From assembly GCF_037893015.1 (NCBI RefSeq), contig NC_133666.1, positions 372,001 through 436,000 of the forward strand: a stretch of 64,000 nucleotides of DNA, given 5' to 3'. A model generated the notes under the pieces. The model made no database searches. It had not been told where the DNA came from and saw only the letters and a program-made list of their open reading frames with translations. Made by a program: the position numbers and the translations under genes. This document shows, one piece after another, positions 33,781-45,432 of the stretch; positions within the stretch are counted from its first letter, which is position 1; every line of letters begins with the position of its first letter. The DNA is from Macrotis lagotis (Eukaryota; Chordata; Mammalia; Peramelemorphia; Peramelidae).

Positions 33781-33960
33781 AGTATCACTGCACTGCAGAC
33801 TATATGGAGAGGAATAAGGTGTAAGAAGACTGGTAGAAAGGGGGCAAATTATGAGGATGTCAAAAGCCAAAAAGAGAAATTTATATTTGATCCTGAAGGT
33901 AATAGGAAGCCACTGGAATTGACTGAGTGGGGAGATTAAAAGATCAGACACCAAAGTTTC
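33781..33960 (-). mobile_element. L2 ORF end, opposite orientation to its neighbour
   Basis: The minus-strand frame over 33727-33954 reads S-D-L-L-I-S-P-L-S-Q-F-Q-W-L-P-I then F-R-I-K-Y-K-F-L-F-L-A-F, the L2 C-terminal block. It abuts the plus-strand L2 at about 33780, giving a nose-to-nose pair. Confidence 0.8.
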
Positions 33961-34465
33961 TGGCAGCAGAGGAACAGGACCCTGATCATGGTTCCAAGAC
34001 AGAAAAGAGTGCTCATGGTCACATGACCAGGATTAGTATATGCGGATATACATAACATACCTTTCCTTAACTCATATCACTTTGAAAGAAGTAAAAGATT
34101 ACAGATACCCAGAACTAGCTCTGAAAACAGCTGCACAAAAAACCTGAAACTTGGAACAGTGCTCCCTCCACCCTGGAAGCAGAGCCCAAATTTGATATAA
34201 AGTTAAAAGTCAATTCATTGGAATTGGAAAATGAGTAAACAACAACAAGATCCTGACCATAGAAAGTTATCATGGGGAAGGAGTAAACTAAAGCACAGCT
34301 CTGAAGAAGACAGCAAAGTTTCAAAGGAAAATGTGAATTGATCTCAGGACCAAAAAGAATTCCTAGAAGAACTCAAACCAAATTACCAGTATTAAAAATT
34401 TAAAAAGGCGAATTCACCACCAAGTTAGTTGAAGCTAAATTAATTGTTAAGAGTTATCTTACCCT

Positions 34466-34737
34466 ACTGGGGCAGCTAGTGATGCAATGGATAGAGCAGC
34501 TGGTCTGGACTCAGGAACTCAGAAAGACCTGAGTTCAAATCTGATATCAGACACTTACTAGCTATGTGGCCCTGAGCAAGTCATTTAATTCTAAGTTAAA
34601 ATTTCACTCAATTTTCTCATCTGTAAAATAAATTGAAGAAGGAAATGGCAAACCATTTTATGTTCCTTTACCAAGAAAAGTCCAAATGGGATCACAAAGA
34701 GTCAGATACAACTAAAAACACTGAACAGTAACAAAAT
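34466..34737 (+). mobile_element. Long Mar-type SINE nested in L1
   Basis: GGGGCAGCTAGTGATGCAATGG, GAGTTCAAATCTGATATC, ATTTTCTCATCTGTAAAATAA, then the long 3' module GAAGAAGGAAATGGCAAACC and CACAAAGAGTCAGATACAAC. L1 ORF2 linker homology lies on both sides. Confidence 0.88.
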
Positions 34738-35770
34738 TTTGTCCAAATATATGCCCATAAATTTGACAATTTAACCAAAATGGATGAATGTTTTAAAATA
34801 TAAATTACCTAGATTACCAGAAGAGGAAATAGAATACTTAAATAACCCTATCTTAGAAAAAGAAATTAAACACGTAGTAGCATATAAAAATGAAAGAATA
34901 AAGTTCATTGCATAGACTACATCTATCTATATGTATATATGTGTGTATGTTTGTATACACACATACACACACATTTATATGTAAAATTTGGAATGTTTGC
35001 ATGTTGAATGTTCTGTCCACCTCTGCAACACTTTTATTTTGCTGATTTGCAAAAACTTTGCAATAACTTTTTGGTTGATGACTCCTGTTCAAAAAATGTA
35101 GGCTCAACTTTGCAATATATTTTATTCCTTGGATGCATCTTGAATTCTCTTTATAATCCTGGACTACTCAAACATATATTCCTTCAAAGTTGAAAAGCTT
35201 TTCCCTGAACACTTTAAAATTTTTTTGTTTGACATTCAAATTTGAATTGAACTGAAGCTTCCAGTTTTTTTTTTATTTTCCCAATAAATCTGAAATTGAA
35301 AGCCATAAACCAGTCAGAGGGTCAAATTTAGATAAGGCATAAATGAGATCCCAGGACCAGATAAATTCATAAATGGATTCAATTAAATATTTAAAGAACA
35401 ATTTACAATATTATATAAACTATTGGGGGAAATAGTCAAAGAAGAAGTCCTACTGAATTCCTTTTTATGATGTGCATATCTAAACCAGGAAGAGAAAAAG
35501 TAGAGAAAGAAAACATTAAGACCAATTCTCCTAATGAATGTTGATTCAAAAATTTTAGATAAAATACTTGCAAAACTGAAATAAAAATAATACAAATAAT
35601 TCAAATAAAAAAATAATAATACCATAATGCCCAGATGGAATGGGGCTGTTTCAATATTGAAACTAGCAGCATAACTGAACCAACAAAAATCATATGATTA
35701 TCTCAATAGATGGAGGAAAAAACTTTTGAAAAAAATGCAATATCCATTCCTTTTAAAAAAATATACTACA

Positions 35771-35945
35771 GGGGGCGGCTAGGTGGCGTAGTGGATAAAG
35801 CACTGGCCCTGGAGTCAGGAGCACCTGGGTTCAAATCCGGTCTCAGACACTTAATAATTACCTAGCCACATGGCCTCAGGCAAGCCACTTAACTCCATTG
35901 CCTTGCAAAAAAAAAAAAAAAACAACCTAAAAAAAACCAATGTAT
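35771..35945 (+). mobile_element. Full-length SINE nested in L1, 15-bp target duplication
   Basis: GGGGGCGGCTAGGTGGCG through CCTTGC(A)16. AAAAAATATACTACA occurs at 35756-35770 and 35946-35960, perfectly conserved, indicating a relatively recent insertion. Confidence 0.95.
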
Positions 35946-35966
35946 AAAAAAATATACTACAAAGCA

Positions 35967-36118
35967 GGGGCAGCTAGGTGGCACAGTGAATAGAGCAGTG
36001 GCCCTGGAGTCAGAAGGACCTGAGTTCAAATCTGTCCTCAGACACATAATGGCCAAGCTGTGTGACCTGGGACAAGTCACGTAACCCTGTTGCCTAAAAT
36101 CATAAAAAGGAAAAAAAT
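35967..36118 (+). mobile_element. Second SINE, inserted beside the first
   Basis: GGGGCAGCTAGGTGGCACAG, GAGTTCAAATCTGTCCTC and GGGACAAGTCACGTAACC. It starts a few bases after the first SINE's target duplication, so two independent insertions hit almost the same spot. Confidence 0.92.
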
Positions 36119-37243
36119 TATTTTATACAGATAGAAAAAATAATGACAAAATCCATCTAGAAGAAGAAAAGTTCGAGAATATCAAAGAATCAATGAAAAA
36201 ATGTGAAGGACACATGGTTTAGTTGTATCAGATCTCAAACTGCATTAGAGACAAGTAATCATGAAGCTAAAACATTAACAGCTGATCATTCTACAGGGTT
36301 GCTATTACTTTATACACTTTATACACATTTATATACATTTCACTTTGCATAAGCTAATTTAAATCATTCCAGGTTTTTCTCAGAGCATCCTACTCATTTC
36401 TTATAGCAGAATAGCCACACACTACAATTTGTTCAGCTATTCCCCAAATGATGGGTATTCCCTCAATTTAATATCCTCGTACATGTAGGTCCTTTTCCTT
36501 TTTGTTTTCCATTTCTTTTGAGATACTAGTGGCATTGCTAGGCCAAAGGGCATGCATAGTTTTATAGCTCTTTGGGCAAAGTTCCAAATTGCTCTCCAGA
36601 CTGCTTGAATCAGTTCAGTTCACAACTCCACCACCAATACATTAATGTCTCATTTTCCCTACAAGTCCTTCAGCATTTGTCATTTTCTTTTTCTACCCTA
36701 TTAAGCAATCTATTAAGTCTAAGGTAGTACCTCAGAATGTTTTAATCTGCATTTCTCCAATTGATAATGAGTTAGAACATTTTATTTGGCTATAGATAGC
36801 ATTGATAACCTCATCTGAAAAATGTTCATTTCCTTTGATCATTCCACATTAGGGGAATGGCTTTTATTTTAATAAATTTGCTTCTGTTCTCTATATACTT
36901 GAGAAATGAGAGCCTTATCAGAAAAACTTGCTATAAAATTTTTTTCAGTTACTATTGCTAACTGAATTTCCTTCCATTCTCTCTCCCACCTGTTTATTCT
37001 ATTCCCTCTGTCCTTTCACCCTGTCCCTCCTCAAAAGTATTTTGCTTGTGACTACCCCTTCCCTCCTTTCCATCCCCTTCCATCCTACTTTTGTGTAGGA
37101 TAAAATAGATTTCTAGACCCAATTGAGGGTATATGTTATTCCTTCTTTGAATCAATTCTGATGAGAGTAAAGTGCATTCCCTCCCCCTTCTTCCCCTCCA
37201 CTGTAAAGGTTTTTCTTACCTGAAAATGTTTTTTCCATTTTAC

Positions 37244-37245
37244 CC

Positions 37246-37312
<67 letters not shown>
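37244..37312. repeat. (AT)n then (GT)n and (GTAT)n
   Basis: About 30 AT units, followed by GTGTGTGTGT and GTAT units to about 37335. Confidence 0.98.
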
Positions 37313-37314
<2 letters not shown>

Positions 37315-37982
37315 ATGTATGTATGTATGTATATTTATATATTCAACTCACACCTGTGTGCTCTCTTTCTCTCACTTGAAGATCAAATTTTCTGTTCAGT
37401 TCTAGTCTATTGAGCAGCAAATTTTGAAAATCTCCTATTTCATTGAATAGCCATCTTTTTCCCTGTAAGAACATGTCCAGACTTTCTGAGTAGTTGATTC
37501 TTGGTTATAATTCAAGTTCTTTTGCCTTCTGGAATATCATATTCCAAGTCTTTTGATCCTCTCATATAAAAGCTGCTAAATCTTGTGTTTTCCTGATTGT
37601 GATTGCATGATACTTGAATTGTTTCTTGCTGGCTGTTTGCAATATTTTCTCCTTGAACTGAGAAATTTGGAATTTTTTGATAATATTCTTGGGTAATTTT
37701 CATTTGGGGATCTCTTCAGGAAATGATCAGTTGATTCTTTCAATTTCTATTTTACCCTCTGGTTCTAGAATATCAGGGCAGTTCTCCTAGATACTATCTT
37801 GAAAGATGCTATCTGGGTTCATTTTCTTTGATCCTGGCTTTTATGGAGTACAATAATTTTAAATTATCTCTTCTGGATCTATTTTCCTGGTCAATTTAGA
37901 TATTTCATTTTGTTTTCAATTTATTTCCCTTCTTTTGGTTTTGTTTTATTGTTTCTGGATTTCTCATAAAGTCATTAGCTTC

Positions 37983-38148
37983 TGGGGTGGCAAGATGGCG
38001 CAGTGGATAGAGCACCGATCCTGGAGTCAGGAGTATCTCAGTTCAAATCTAACCTCAGACACTTAGTAATTACTTAGCTGTGTGGCCTTGGGCAAGCCAC
38101 TTAACTCCATTTGCCTTGCAAAAATCTAAAAACAAAAAACAAAAATAT
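37983..38148 (+). mobile_element. SINE nested in L1 with 14-bp target duplication
   Basis: TGGGGTGGCAAGATGGCGCAG to CTTGCAAAAATCTAAAAAC(A/C)n. AAGTCATTAGCTTC occurs at 37969-37982 and 38149-38162. Confidence 0.95.
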
Positions 38149-38209
38149 AAGTCATTAGCTTCCATTTGCTCAATTATAATTTTAAAGGAGTTAGTTTTCT
38201 TCAGTGAGC

Positions 38210-38352
38210 TTTTTTTTTTAATTCCAGTTTTTCTTTTTTGCTTTTTGCAAGGCAACGGGGTTTTAAGTGACTTGCCCCTGGTCACCCAGCTAAGTGAGTA
38301 TTAAGTGTCTCAGCGTGGATTTGAAATCTATTCTGCCACCTAGCTGCCCAAT
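38210..38352 (-). mobile_element. SINE nested in L1, minus strand
   Basis: T-rich start, TTTTTGCAAGGCAACGGGG, AAGTGACTTGCCCCTGG and CTGCCACCTAGCTGCCC. Confidence 0.88.
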
Positions 38353-39520
38353 CCAATAATCCAATTCCACTTTTTAAGGTTTTCCTTTGATGAATATATA
38401 TATATATATATGACTCTTTTTCCATTTGGTCACTTCTGACTTTTAAGGTATTTTTCTCCTCATTGACTTCTTTTGACCTCTTTTTATCATTTGACCGAGT
38501 CTGTTTTGTAAAGTGTTACTTTCTTCAATATTTTTTAAATGTCTTCTTTAAGAAGCAAGGTCCTGACTGGTGATTTTCTTGCATCACTATCATTTCTCTT
38601 CCCACTTACCTCTTTTACTTGATTTTCAAAATCCCTTTTGAATGGCCTGAGACCAATTCCTATTTTTCTTGAAGGCTTTGGATTTAGGAGCATTGACTTT
38701 GTTATCTTCTTCTGACTATGTATTTTGAATTTCCTTGTCCCCATAATAATTTTCAATGGTCAGATTTCTTTTGTTTGCCCATTTTCCCAGTCTATGACCT
38801 GAGTTAATCTCTTTGTTAAAGTAGAGCTCTGCTTCTAGGGTGGAGAATGCATTGTGCCAAGCTTCAGTGGGTTTGTGTACCGCTTTTCAGAGATGCTTTT
38901 AGGGAGCTGTAAGTTTTTAGTTCTTCCAAGATAGTATGATTAAAAAGAGGTGTTTACTCCTCTCCTGGCCTGTGCTCTGATCTGTGAGTGCCCATAGGCA
39001 CTCTTTTCTGCACAGGAACTGTGAGGAGAGTCCTTGTTCCTCTGGGGTCTCAAACTTTAGTGTGCTACTACTGTTCCTCCTCTTCCTGGGACCAGCACCC
39101 AGGACTGTGACCCAGATCTGAGAATAGTCAAAGCAACCAAGTTCTGCCTCAGTGCTAGCAAAGAGACCCCTGTAATAATCTCTTTGATATGGTGTTTGAG
39201 CCTCCTTAGTGTCTGTGGGTTGAGAGTTCTAGAAGCAGCTATGGATGCTGTTGATTCAGGGGTCCCTAAATCCTGCCCCTGGTTTGCTGTTGTGACCTAA
39301 ACTGGACTGGCTCCTCTCTCACCCTGTGCAACAGATCTTCCTGCCTGACCTTTCAAGTTGTCTTGGGTTGGATAATTGCTTCATTCCATCTTTTTGTGGG
39401 TCCTGCTGTTCTAGAATTTGTTTAGTCATTATTTAAAGGTATTTGGAGGGCTTTGAGAGGGAGCTCAGGTAAGTCCCTACCTTTACTCTGCTATCTTCAT
39501 TCTGCCTTATTGAGGCATGC

Positions 39521-39676
39521 TTTTTTTTTTTAGATTTTTGCAGGGCAAATGGGGTTAAGTGACTTGCCCAAGGCCACACAGCTAGGTAATTATGAAGTGT
39601 CTGAGGTCACATTTGAACTCAGGTACTCCTGACTTCAGGGCTGGTGCTCTATCCACTGCGCCACCTAGCTGCCCCT
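39521..39676 (-). mobile_element. Full-length SINE, minus strand
   Basis: Poly(T), AGATTTTTGCAGGGCAAATGG, CACACAGCTAGGTAATTATG and CCACCTAGCTGCCCC. ATGCTTT flanks both sides. It sits just outside the L1 5' end at 39515. Confidence 0.92.
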
Positions 39677-39684
39677 ATGCTTTA

Positions 39685-39910
39685 TTTTTTTACACTTTAT
39701 TTCTCTCGGAGTTTTGGGGTCATCTGTGTTTTCTTTTGCAACATGTCTCATATGAAAATATGTTTTGCATGACTTCACATGGTTGATTATAGAAATTGCT
39801 TTACCTTCTCAAGGAGAAGGGAGGGCAAGAAGGGAGAGACTTGGGGACTCAAAATGATAAAAAATGAATATCAAAAATTATTTTTACATGTCATTGATAA
39901 ATAGTTAATA
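39685..39910 (+). mobile_element. L1 3' UTR end
   Basis: TTTGCAACATGTCTCATATG, TGACTTCACATGGTTGATTA, AAGGAGAAGGGAGGGCAAG and ACTCAAAATGATAAAAAATGAAT, ending TTACATGTCATTGATAAATAG. Same order as 55300-55490. Confidence 0.65.
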
Positions 39911-40020
39911 AAATAAATGGAAATATAATGGAAAAATTAGTCAAGAGACAACCCATAGGGATGCTTTTAGAAGAAATGCAATGATTAGATCCCAAACACT
40001 TATTAACTTTGCATAAACAC

Positions 40021-40025
40021 ATCAC

Positions 40026-40097
<72 letters not shown>
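40021..40097. repeat. (CA)n microsatellite
   Basis: About 36 CA units with a few CAAA interruptions. Confidence 0.98.
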
Positions 40098-40101
<4 letters not shown>

Positions 40102-40554
40102 ATATAGCTCCGATGTGACCACTGGGTCCCACAGACCAGGAGTAGAAGACCTAAATATTACACAGGACACAGCCTCCCCTATAAAGTTAATATATTGCAG
40201 TCAGGTGCCTAACCAAAGCAGACAGAGTAGTAGCATATATGGTTTTTGCAGGCTGCAGTATACCTCCAAGTAGCATGTGCAGAGAGCAAACACAAAAGTC
40301 ATATAGGAACCTTAACATCCTAGTTGTGAGCAGAGTCAAACAACACTTCCCATGCATTCTAGTTCCATGGTTAGTAACCACCTTGCCCTTTGCACCTTGA
40401 ACAGCCAGAGTGTACTTGTCCCAACCCCGGAATGGGGCTCTAATGAGAGACTAGAGGCAAAAAAAAGCCTGTTTTGTATAACTTTTTTTTGAAAAACTTA
40501 AAAATTCAGGAATCATTCTGAGCTGGGGGAAGGGGGAAGGAGGGCTACAAAATT
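40098..40554. other. Intergenic, unassigned
   Basis: No ORF or repeat recognised. Confidence 0.4.
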
Positions 40555-40680
40555 AGTTGACAGAACCAGAGCCCTGAGAAGTGAAGGGACTTTTCCAGGG
40601 TCACACAGAAACAACATATTGGGAATGGAGGGAGGATTGAGCTCAGAGCTTCACTGTTCCTACCCTGTTGTTTCTCAACA
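40555..40680 (-). mobile_element. MIR-type CORE-SINE remnant
   Basis: GAAGTGAAGGGACTTTTCCAGGG and GTCACACAGAAACAAC, then GAGCTCAGAGCTTC, as the complement of a MIR. Confidence 0.55.
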
Positions 40681-40845
40681 TACAACATCAACATCATAAA
40701 TAAGCATGTATCCTAACTACAGGTCCTTAGCCCAATTTATCAGTACAGGAAATGTTGTGGGAGAAGTATCTCTTCTCTGAGTTCACATGGTAAGTAAAAA
40801 GACCAAGGTAATGCAAATAGAACAGGTTACACATTTTTTTTATAT

Positions 40846-41216
40846 TTCATTTACATTTTATTTTTTAAGGGAAGATATGAATCATCAATATGAGTCAAGG
40901 CAACAATGAAAGTTCATAAGACATTATTCCATTTTATTCATTTTTCCAATAGATATTTTATTTTATTTATCAATTATATGTTATGGAAGTTTTTCAACAT
41001 TCATCCACATGCATGTGCATATTTTTAAATGACATAATTTCCTTTCCCCCCCTCCCCTTAGAGACGAACAGTTTGGTTAATATCATACATACACATTTGT
41101 GTTGAACATGTTGACAGCTTAGTCAATTTTGGTCTGAGGAATTAGGATTATAGGAAAAGAAAGAAAACAGTACTAGGAAAGAAATACAAAAGAGACATTT
41201 TCAAAAAGTGAATGTC
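40846..41216 (-). mobile_element. L1 3' end insertion
   Basis: T-rich start and 40955-41130 (TTTTCAACATTCATCC, CCCCCCTCCCCTTAG, GTTGAACATGTTGACAG) resemble the L1 3' UTR in minus orientation, compare 31080-31250. CAGGTTACACATTT (about 40832) and CAGGCTACACATTT (about 41215) look like its target duplication. Confidence 0.55.
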
Positions 41217-43727
41217 AGGCTACACATTTCTTAACTTTTTACTCCAGGTAAGAGTCATGTTTAACATTTATTTTGGAATAGCCAGTCAGGTGGCAAAGTT
41301 CCCAGAGGATCATAGTCATGCTCAGGATTAACCAGGTGAGAAAATGTTGGGTTCAGAAAAGAAATAGTATGATGGAGAAATCAAGTCAAGAGGATTCCTC
41401 AACTCTCCCCAGAATATACCTTGAAACAGTTCCCAGACTGCTGTGAGCAGCACATGGCTTTTCCCATGAATGGTGGATTATTGATTGAATGATAATTTAG
41501 ACCTAAAGTCAAAATGCAGAATTATGTCAAAATAAGGCCCAAGAGAGTTTACCTCAAATAGCAAGCTCTACTCATCATAACTTGTAGCTAAATACAGTCA
41601 TTTTTTTTTGGCTAATGCTGTTAGAATAAGTTAACAAAAAGCACAGACAAACTTTCTCTTCTTCCTTTCCAGTTTAAATTCATGCTGGAGCTGAAATTAA
41701 TCATTAAAAATGAAGAAAATAATCACCTGTAATTACACATGTCCAGTGAATACATTGTGGTTCATTCAAAACCCAGGAAAAAAAAAACACTTCCACATAT
41801 TAACCCTTAAGGCAAAGATAAAATCTTTAAATCTGGGGTTTCTTAAAATGACTTTGGCTTACAAGTGTCCCTAAAATAATACTCCAAGAAAAATTTTGTA
41901 ATTTTCATAAGCAATGGCCAAATAAGACATCATTTTTAGAAGTAATTCTTCACTTAACAAATTTGTAAGTTCTCTTGAGTCAGGTAGGAGACATTTCCAT
42001 TTCTCACTAAAATCTCTTCCTTATTTTAGAATTTTACAATCTGCCATCAACAAAGCTAAGATTGAATTGTTCTGCCCAAAGAGCACATCCCCAGGAATCT
42101 GCTAAGTCTTCACAGAGAAGAAAGAAAGTCTGGGACCCTTTCCCCAATTGTTATAATTTGTTATTATTGTTATAAATAACAAATTTAAGGCAAGATATGC
42201 TCAATTCAACATTTAACAGTTTTAAAAAATTGTGACCACATTCTCTAATAGCACAATTCATAATCTAACAACATCTAGATTAAAAGAGAAGTTAAATTCC
42301 TAGGAATAGAATTTCATCACTCTTTAGCTCTCGTTTTTCAAATCCATAGCCTTTCTTATACAATAACACCCCCATCACAACACAAGCCAAATGAGAAGTC
42401 AAACAAGAGCATAAATAATACTATGGAATTTTAAATGACAAACCAAAACTTAGTGCCAGCCCAATCATATCAATTCATATGAATGTATTGCTGAAAACAC
42501 CTATACAAAGAAAATTATTTCTTCTATCAATCTGACATTCTATACTAATCATATTCAAAAACCAGTATAGCCTAATTAGACTTTTAGTTCTTATTCATGA
42601 AAAGCACAATTCTGATAGAATACATCTCACTTTAAATGAAACTACATTAGAATTTAGCTTTAGGATCGACCCGAATGAATCAAATCTGGGTTTATGATCA
42701 CAATATCATTTAAATCTCCATTTTCCAAGGGCCCTTAGGAGCCAGTACCCCAAATTAGAGAGATCGCTGATTTTAGCTGGCTCATTTCCAAAGACTTATG
42801 GTAACAGTCTCATATTCTCATCCCCTGTTTCAAGGGCCCATGAGTCTCCTAAAATATAAACGTTGTAATCCATAATGATAGGCTGATTGCATATCCCCCC
42901 CCATAAAAATTTGAACACATTCTTCTCAAGAACCAAATTTTAGAATGCTATCTGAGGTTGCCAATTTAGTACTATAATTTCCATTCAATACAAACTGAAA
43001 CTCGAGAGAACACTGTCGATCTCAAAGTCCTAACAAGTGTTTCTCCTTCTTATCTCAATGAGACCAAAACCTCATCAGGTCTCTCACTCCCAAACTCCTC
43101 TCGAAAGTCCCTTGACTTACAGACAGTACCTCCATTCACACCGTGGCAATGTAGAGTTTGATATTTTTTAACTTTCTGCTCAGTCTCCATTTCTCCTTGC
43201 TTAAATCTTCTCATGCTTGTCTCCTTTGGTGAATTTTGCCTAAAGCCCTTCAAACTTGAAAACTGTTCTCGAATTTGACTCTTCATTTGCTTACCTCTGC
43301 TACTTGCCTTTATTTCCATCTTTCTTCCCCTATCATCCTAAGTTCACATTCTAGTCTAAAATGCTACCAAATCTTTTCTGCAAAAATTGTCTTATCTTTT
43401 ATATTTAGAGGTGCATAGTCTACTTCAATTTCCCCCTTAGGTGATTTTGCCTCTAATTTTTCTAAACAATTATGTTAACTCATGCACAGAAGACAATATC
43501 ACTTGATAAGGCCTATAGGCTGTAAACTATTTTCCCCCCATCATTCTCCAGGTGGTGAAGTTTTCTACTAAAACAAATAATCTATTATCCTCCAAGGGGA
43601 AATTTGATTTATTCACATGTAATCTTGTGTTTAGGAAATTGTAAATCTCCCCACCCCCCAAAAAAAGAATCCATCAAGATATTTCAGCATTTACAAAAAC
43701 ATTCAGAACATGTTAGAAATTTACAGC
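41217..43727. other. Intergenic or internal LTR-element DNA
   Basis: About 2.5 kb of AT-rich sequence without a recognised coding domain. The minus-strand frame at 43050-43319 (89 codons, Lys/Arg/Glu-rich) has no clear family. A run of eight or nine Cs is near 42895. Confidence 0.35.
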
Positions 43728-43890
43728 GGGGGGGGGGGGGGCAGCTAGGTGGTGTAATGGATAAAGCACCAGCCTTGGAGTCAGGAGTGCCTGGGTTCAA
43801 ATCTGGTCTCAGACACTTAATAATTACCAAGCTGTGTGGCCTTGGGCAAGCCACTTAACCCCATTTGCCTTGCAAAAACCTAAAAAAAAA
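43728..43890 (+). mobile_element. Full-length SINE with 13-bp target duplication and G-run head
   Basis: Starts in a run of about 15 Gs, then GCAGCTAGGTGGTGTAATGG through GCAAAAACCT(A)n. AGAAATTTACAGC occurs at 43715-43727 and 43891-43903, identical on both sides. Confidence 0.95.
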
Positions 43891-43903
43891 AGAAATTTAC
43901 AGC

Positions 43904-45032
43904 TGGGAAATTCTATTGCCATTACAAATTTAGTCTCAGTTTACAATGTCATGGAGTCTCCTTTCTTTCTTATCTGTCTTCATTTGTGCCACCCCAACCT
44001 AGCTGGGGTTCAGAAGATGGAGAAGAGACGATCTGGCCATTTTTCTCTGTCCCCCATTGAAAGTCTGATCATAGTGGAATTATTTATTAGGAAGGGGAGC
44101 TTAGCAATGTACCAAACTATGACAAGTAGCAGAGAGTGCTTCTCCAGGTATAACACTTTATTAAATAGTGGTGCTAAATTATCCAAATTTCTTATCTATC
44201 CTAGACAACAAGAGTTTGGGGGTATTAGTTCCCTCTTCAGACTTGGAGTAATCCAATTTCCAATGTCCTCTCTGCTTACAGTGTGATCAAGCATCATGAG
44301 AATAGGAGCCTACACAGTCATTCTAGAAACCTGAAAGTATTCCTGGGTCTTTTTTGGTTCTCTGAGATTGTTATGATTGCAGTCCATACCTCCATTTGTC
44401 CTTGGAGGGAGTTGAAAACTAGGGAAGGGACCACTTAGAGTTATTTTTTTTTTTTGGTTGAGCTTCTTACTCGAGTCATTTTTCCTCTCTGTTTTATTCT
44501 GCTGTCAGACATAGATCATTAGGGATACAATTCCATCAGGTGTCATAGCATCCCACTCACAGACCAATGGATAAACAAGTTAGAGATATTATCTATAGTA
44601 CTAGTACTGGTCTGTTGGACTAGGACTGTTGGACCCTCAAGCCCAGCACCCAGTCTCAAGATTGTCTTTAGTCTGCCCCAGGATGGGTATGGGGTGTTCA
44701 GGAAGGACTAACACCTCTGATATGAGGTCTTGCATGGCAGACACAAGCTAGTAAAATCATCTTGGCAGATGATCTAAACGCAGTTGAGGATCACAAGGGG
44801 TCTCAAACCCATCAGTGAGTTAGGAGGATATCTAAGCCAAGCATTTGAAGGCTTCCCCCAATGGAATGGGTGGAGCAGAACAGCCCTGAAGGCCAAAGAA
44901 GTGGGCACTTCTGTGAAGCACTGAGTTTTGTCAGGCATCTGAGATACCAAGGTCATCGGACCAAATTTAGGGACCTTAACCAAGGTATAAATGAACATCC
45001 TATAAATTGGTAGGGAAGACTTGCTGGTTTGT
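43904..45032. other. Intergenic, unassigned
   Basis: About 1.1 kb. The frame of 150 codons at 43834-44286 begins inside the SINE and has no family resemblance. Nothing else is recognised. Confidence 0.35.
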
Positions 45033-45197
45033 CTTTTTTTGTTGTTGTTTTTAAGTTTTTGTAAGGCAAATGGGGTTAAGTGGCTAGCCCAAGGCCACAC
45101 AACTAGGCAATTATGAAGTTTCTGAGGTCGGATTTGAATTCAGGTTCTCTTGACTCAGGGGCTGGTGCTCTATCCACTGTACCACCTAGCCGCCCCT
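45033..45197 (-). mobile_element. SINE, minus strand
   Basis: T-rich run, AAGTTTTTGTAAGGCAAATGG, CCACACAACTAGGCAATTATG and CCACCTAGCCGCCCC. GTCTTTT flanks both ends. Confidence 0.9.
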
Positions 45198-45432
45198 GTC
45201 TTTTGTTTTCAAAGAGGACCAACCACCTCACAGATGATAGCGATTTGCACAGGAATTGGATTGAAGTGAGACAGTTATATGGTCTTCAGCCTCAGTCTCC
45301 CTTCCAAAGTCATCAAAGTCTGGTGGCAGGGACAAAAGTCTAGAAGAGTGGCAAAGGACCCTGGGTCTTTTGTTCTCATCATCAAAATCCACAGACAGAT
45401 ACATCTGTAGGGTGAGGTGTCAAAATCAGTCG
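45198..45432. other. Intergenic, unassigned
   Basis: Short spacer between two SINEs, nothing recognised. Confidence 0.4.

Larger units (their letters stand above)
33961..36290 (+). mobile_element. L1 chain: 5' region, ORF1 start and ORF2 RT, with three nested SINEs
   Basis: 33990-34380 is 5' UTR/ORF1 start (AAGATTACAGATACCCAG, AAAATGAGTAAACAAC, GAATTCCTAGAAGAACTCAA). 34381-34465 plus 34740-34870 is the ORF2 EN-RT linker (AAATTTGACAATTTAACC ... GAAATAGAATACTTAAATAACCC). 35350-35760 is RT (ATTTAAAGAACAATTTACAAT, CATATGATTATCTCAATAGATG). 36120-36280 is further 3'. The stretch 34880-35340 is non-matching filler or a badly decayed segment. Many breaks and large deletions mean no functional ORF. 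Confidence 0.8.
36300..39515 (-). mobile_element. L1 with 5' UTR and ORF1-like region joined to ORF2 end (half-L1-like)
   Basis: Minus strand. The 5' end at about 39510 reads (as complement) AAGATAGCAGAGTAAAGGTAGGG, the form of a marsupial L1 5' UTR start. 38500-38760 gives Lys-rich ORF1 text, and 37390-37700 the block 'F-S-V-Q-G-E-N-I-A-N-S-Q-Q-E' and 'D-L-E-Y-D-I-P-E-G-K-R-T'. 36330-36960 is the ORF2 C-terminus (GGCCAAAGGGCATGCATAG, CTCCACCACCAATACATTAATG). Most of ORF2, including the RT core, is absent. The element is decayed. Nested SINEs sit at 37983-38148 and 38210-38352. Confidence 0.7.

Noticed and set aside
35771-35860. tRNA-like A and B boxes at SINE heads
   Set aside because: These are promoter remnants of tRNA-derived SINEs, with no tRNA cloverleaf or anticodon stem, so not tRNA genes.
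43050-43319. 89-codon Lys/Arg/Glu-rich minus-strand frame as possible gag or host gene
   Set aside because: Its composition is suggestive, but no zinc knuckle or other motif is visible, so no function is assigned.
43834-44286. 150-codon frame
   Set aside because: Begins inside a SINE and has no family resemblance; best explained by chance.
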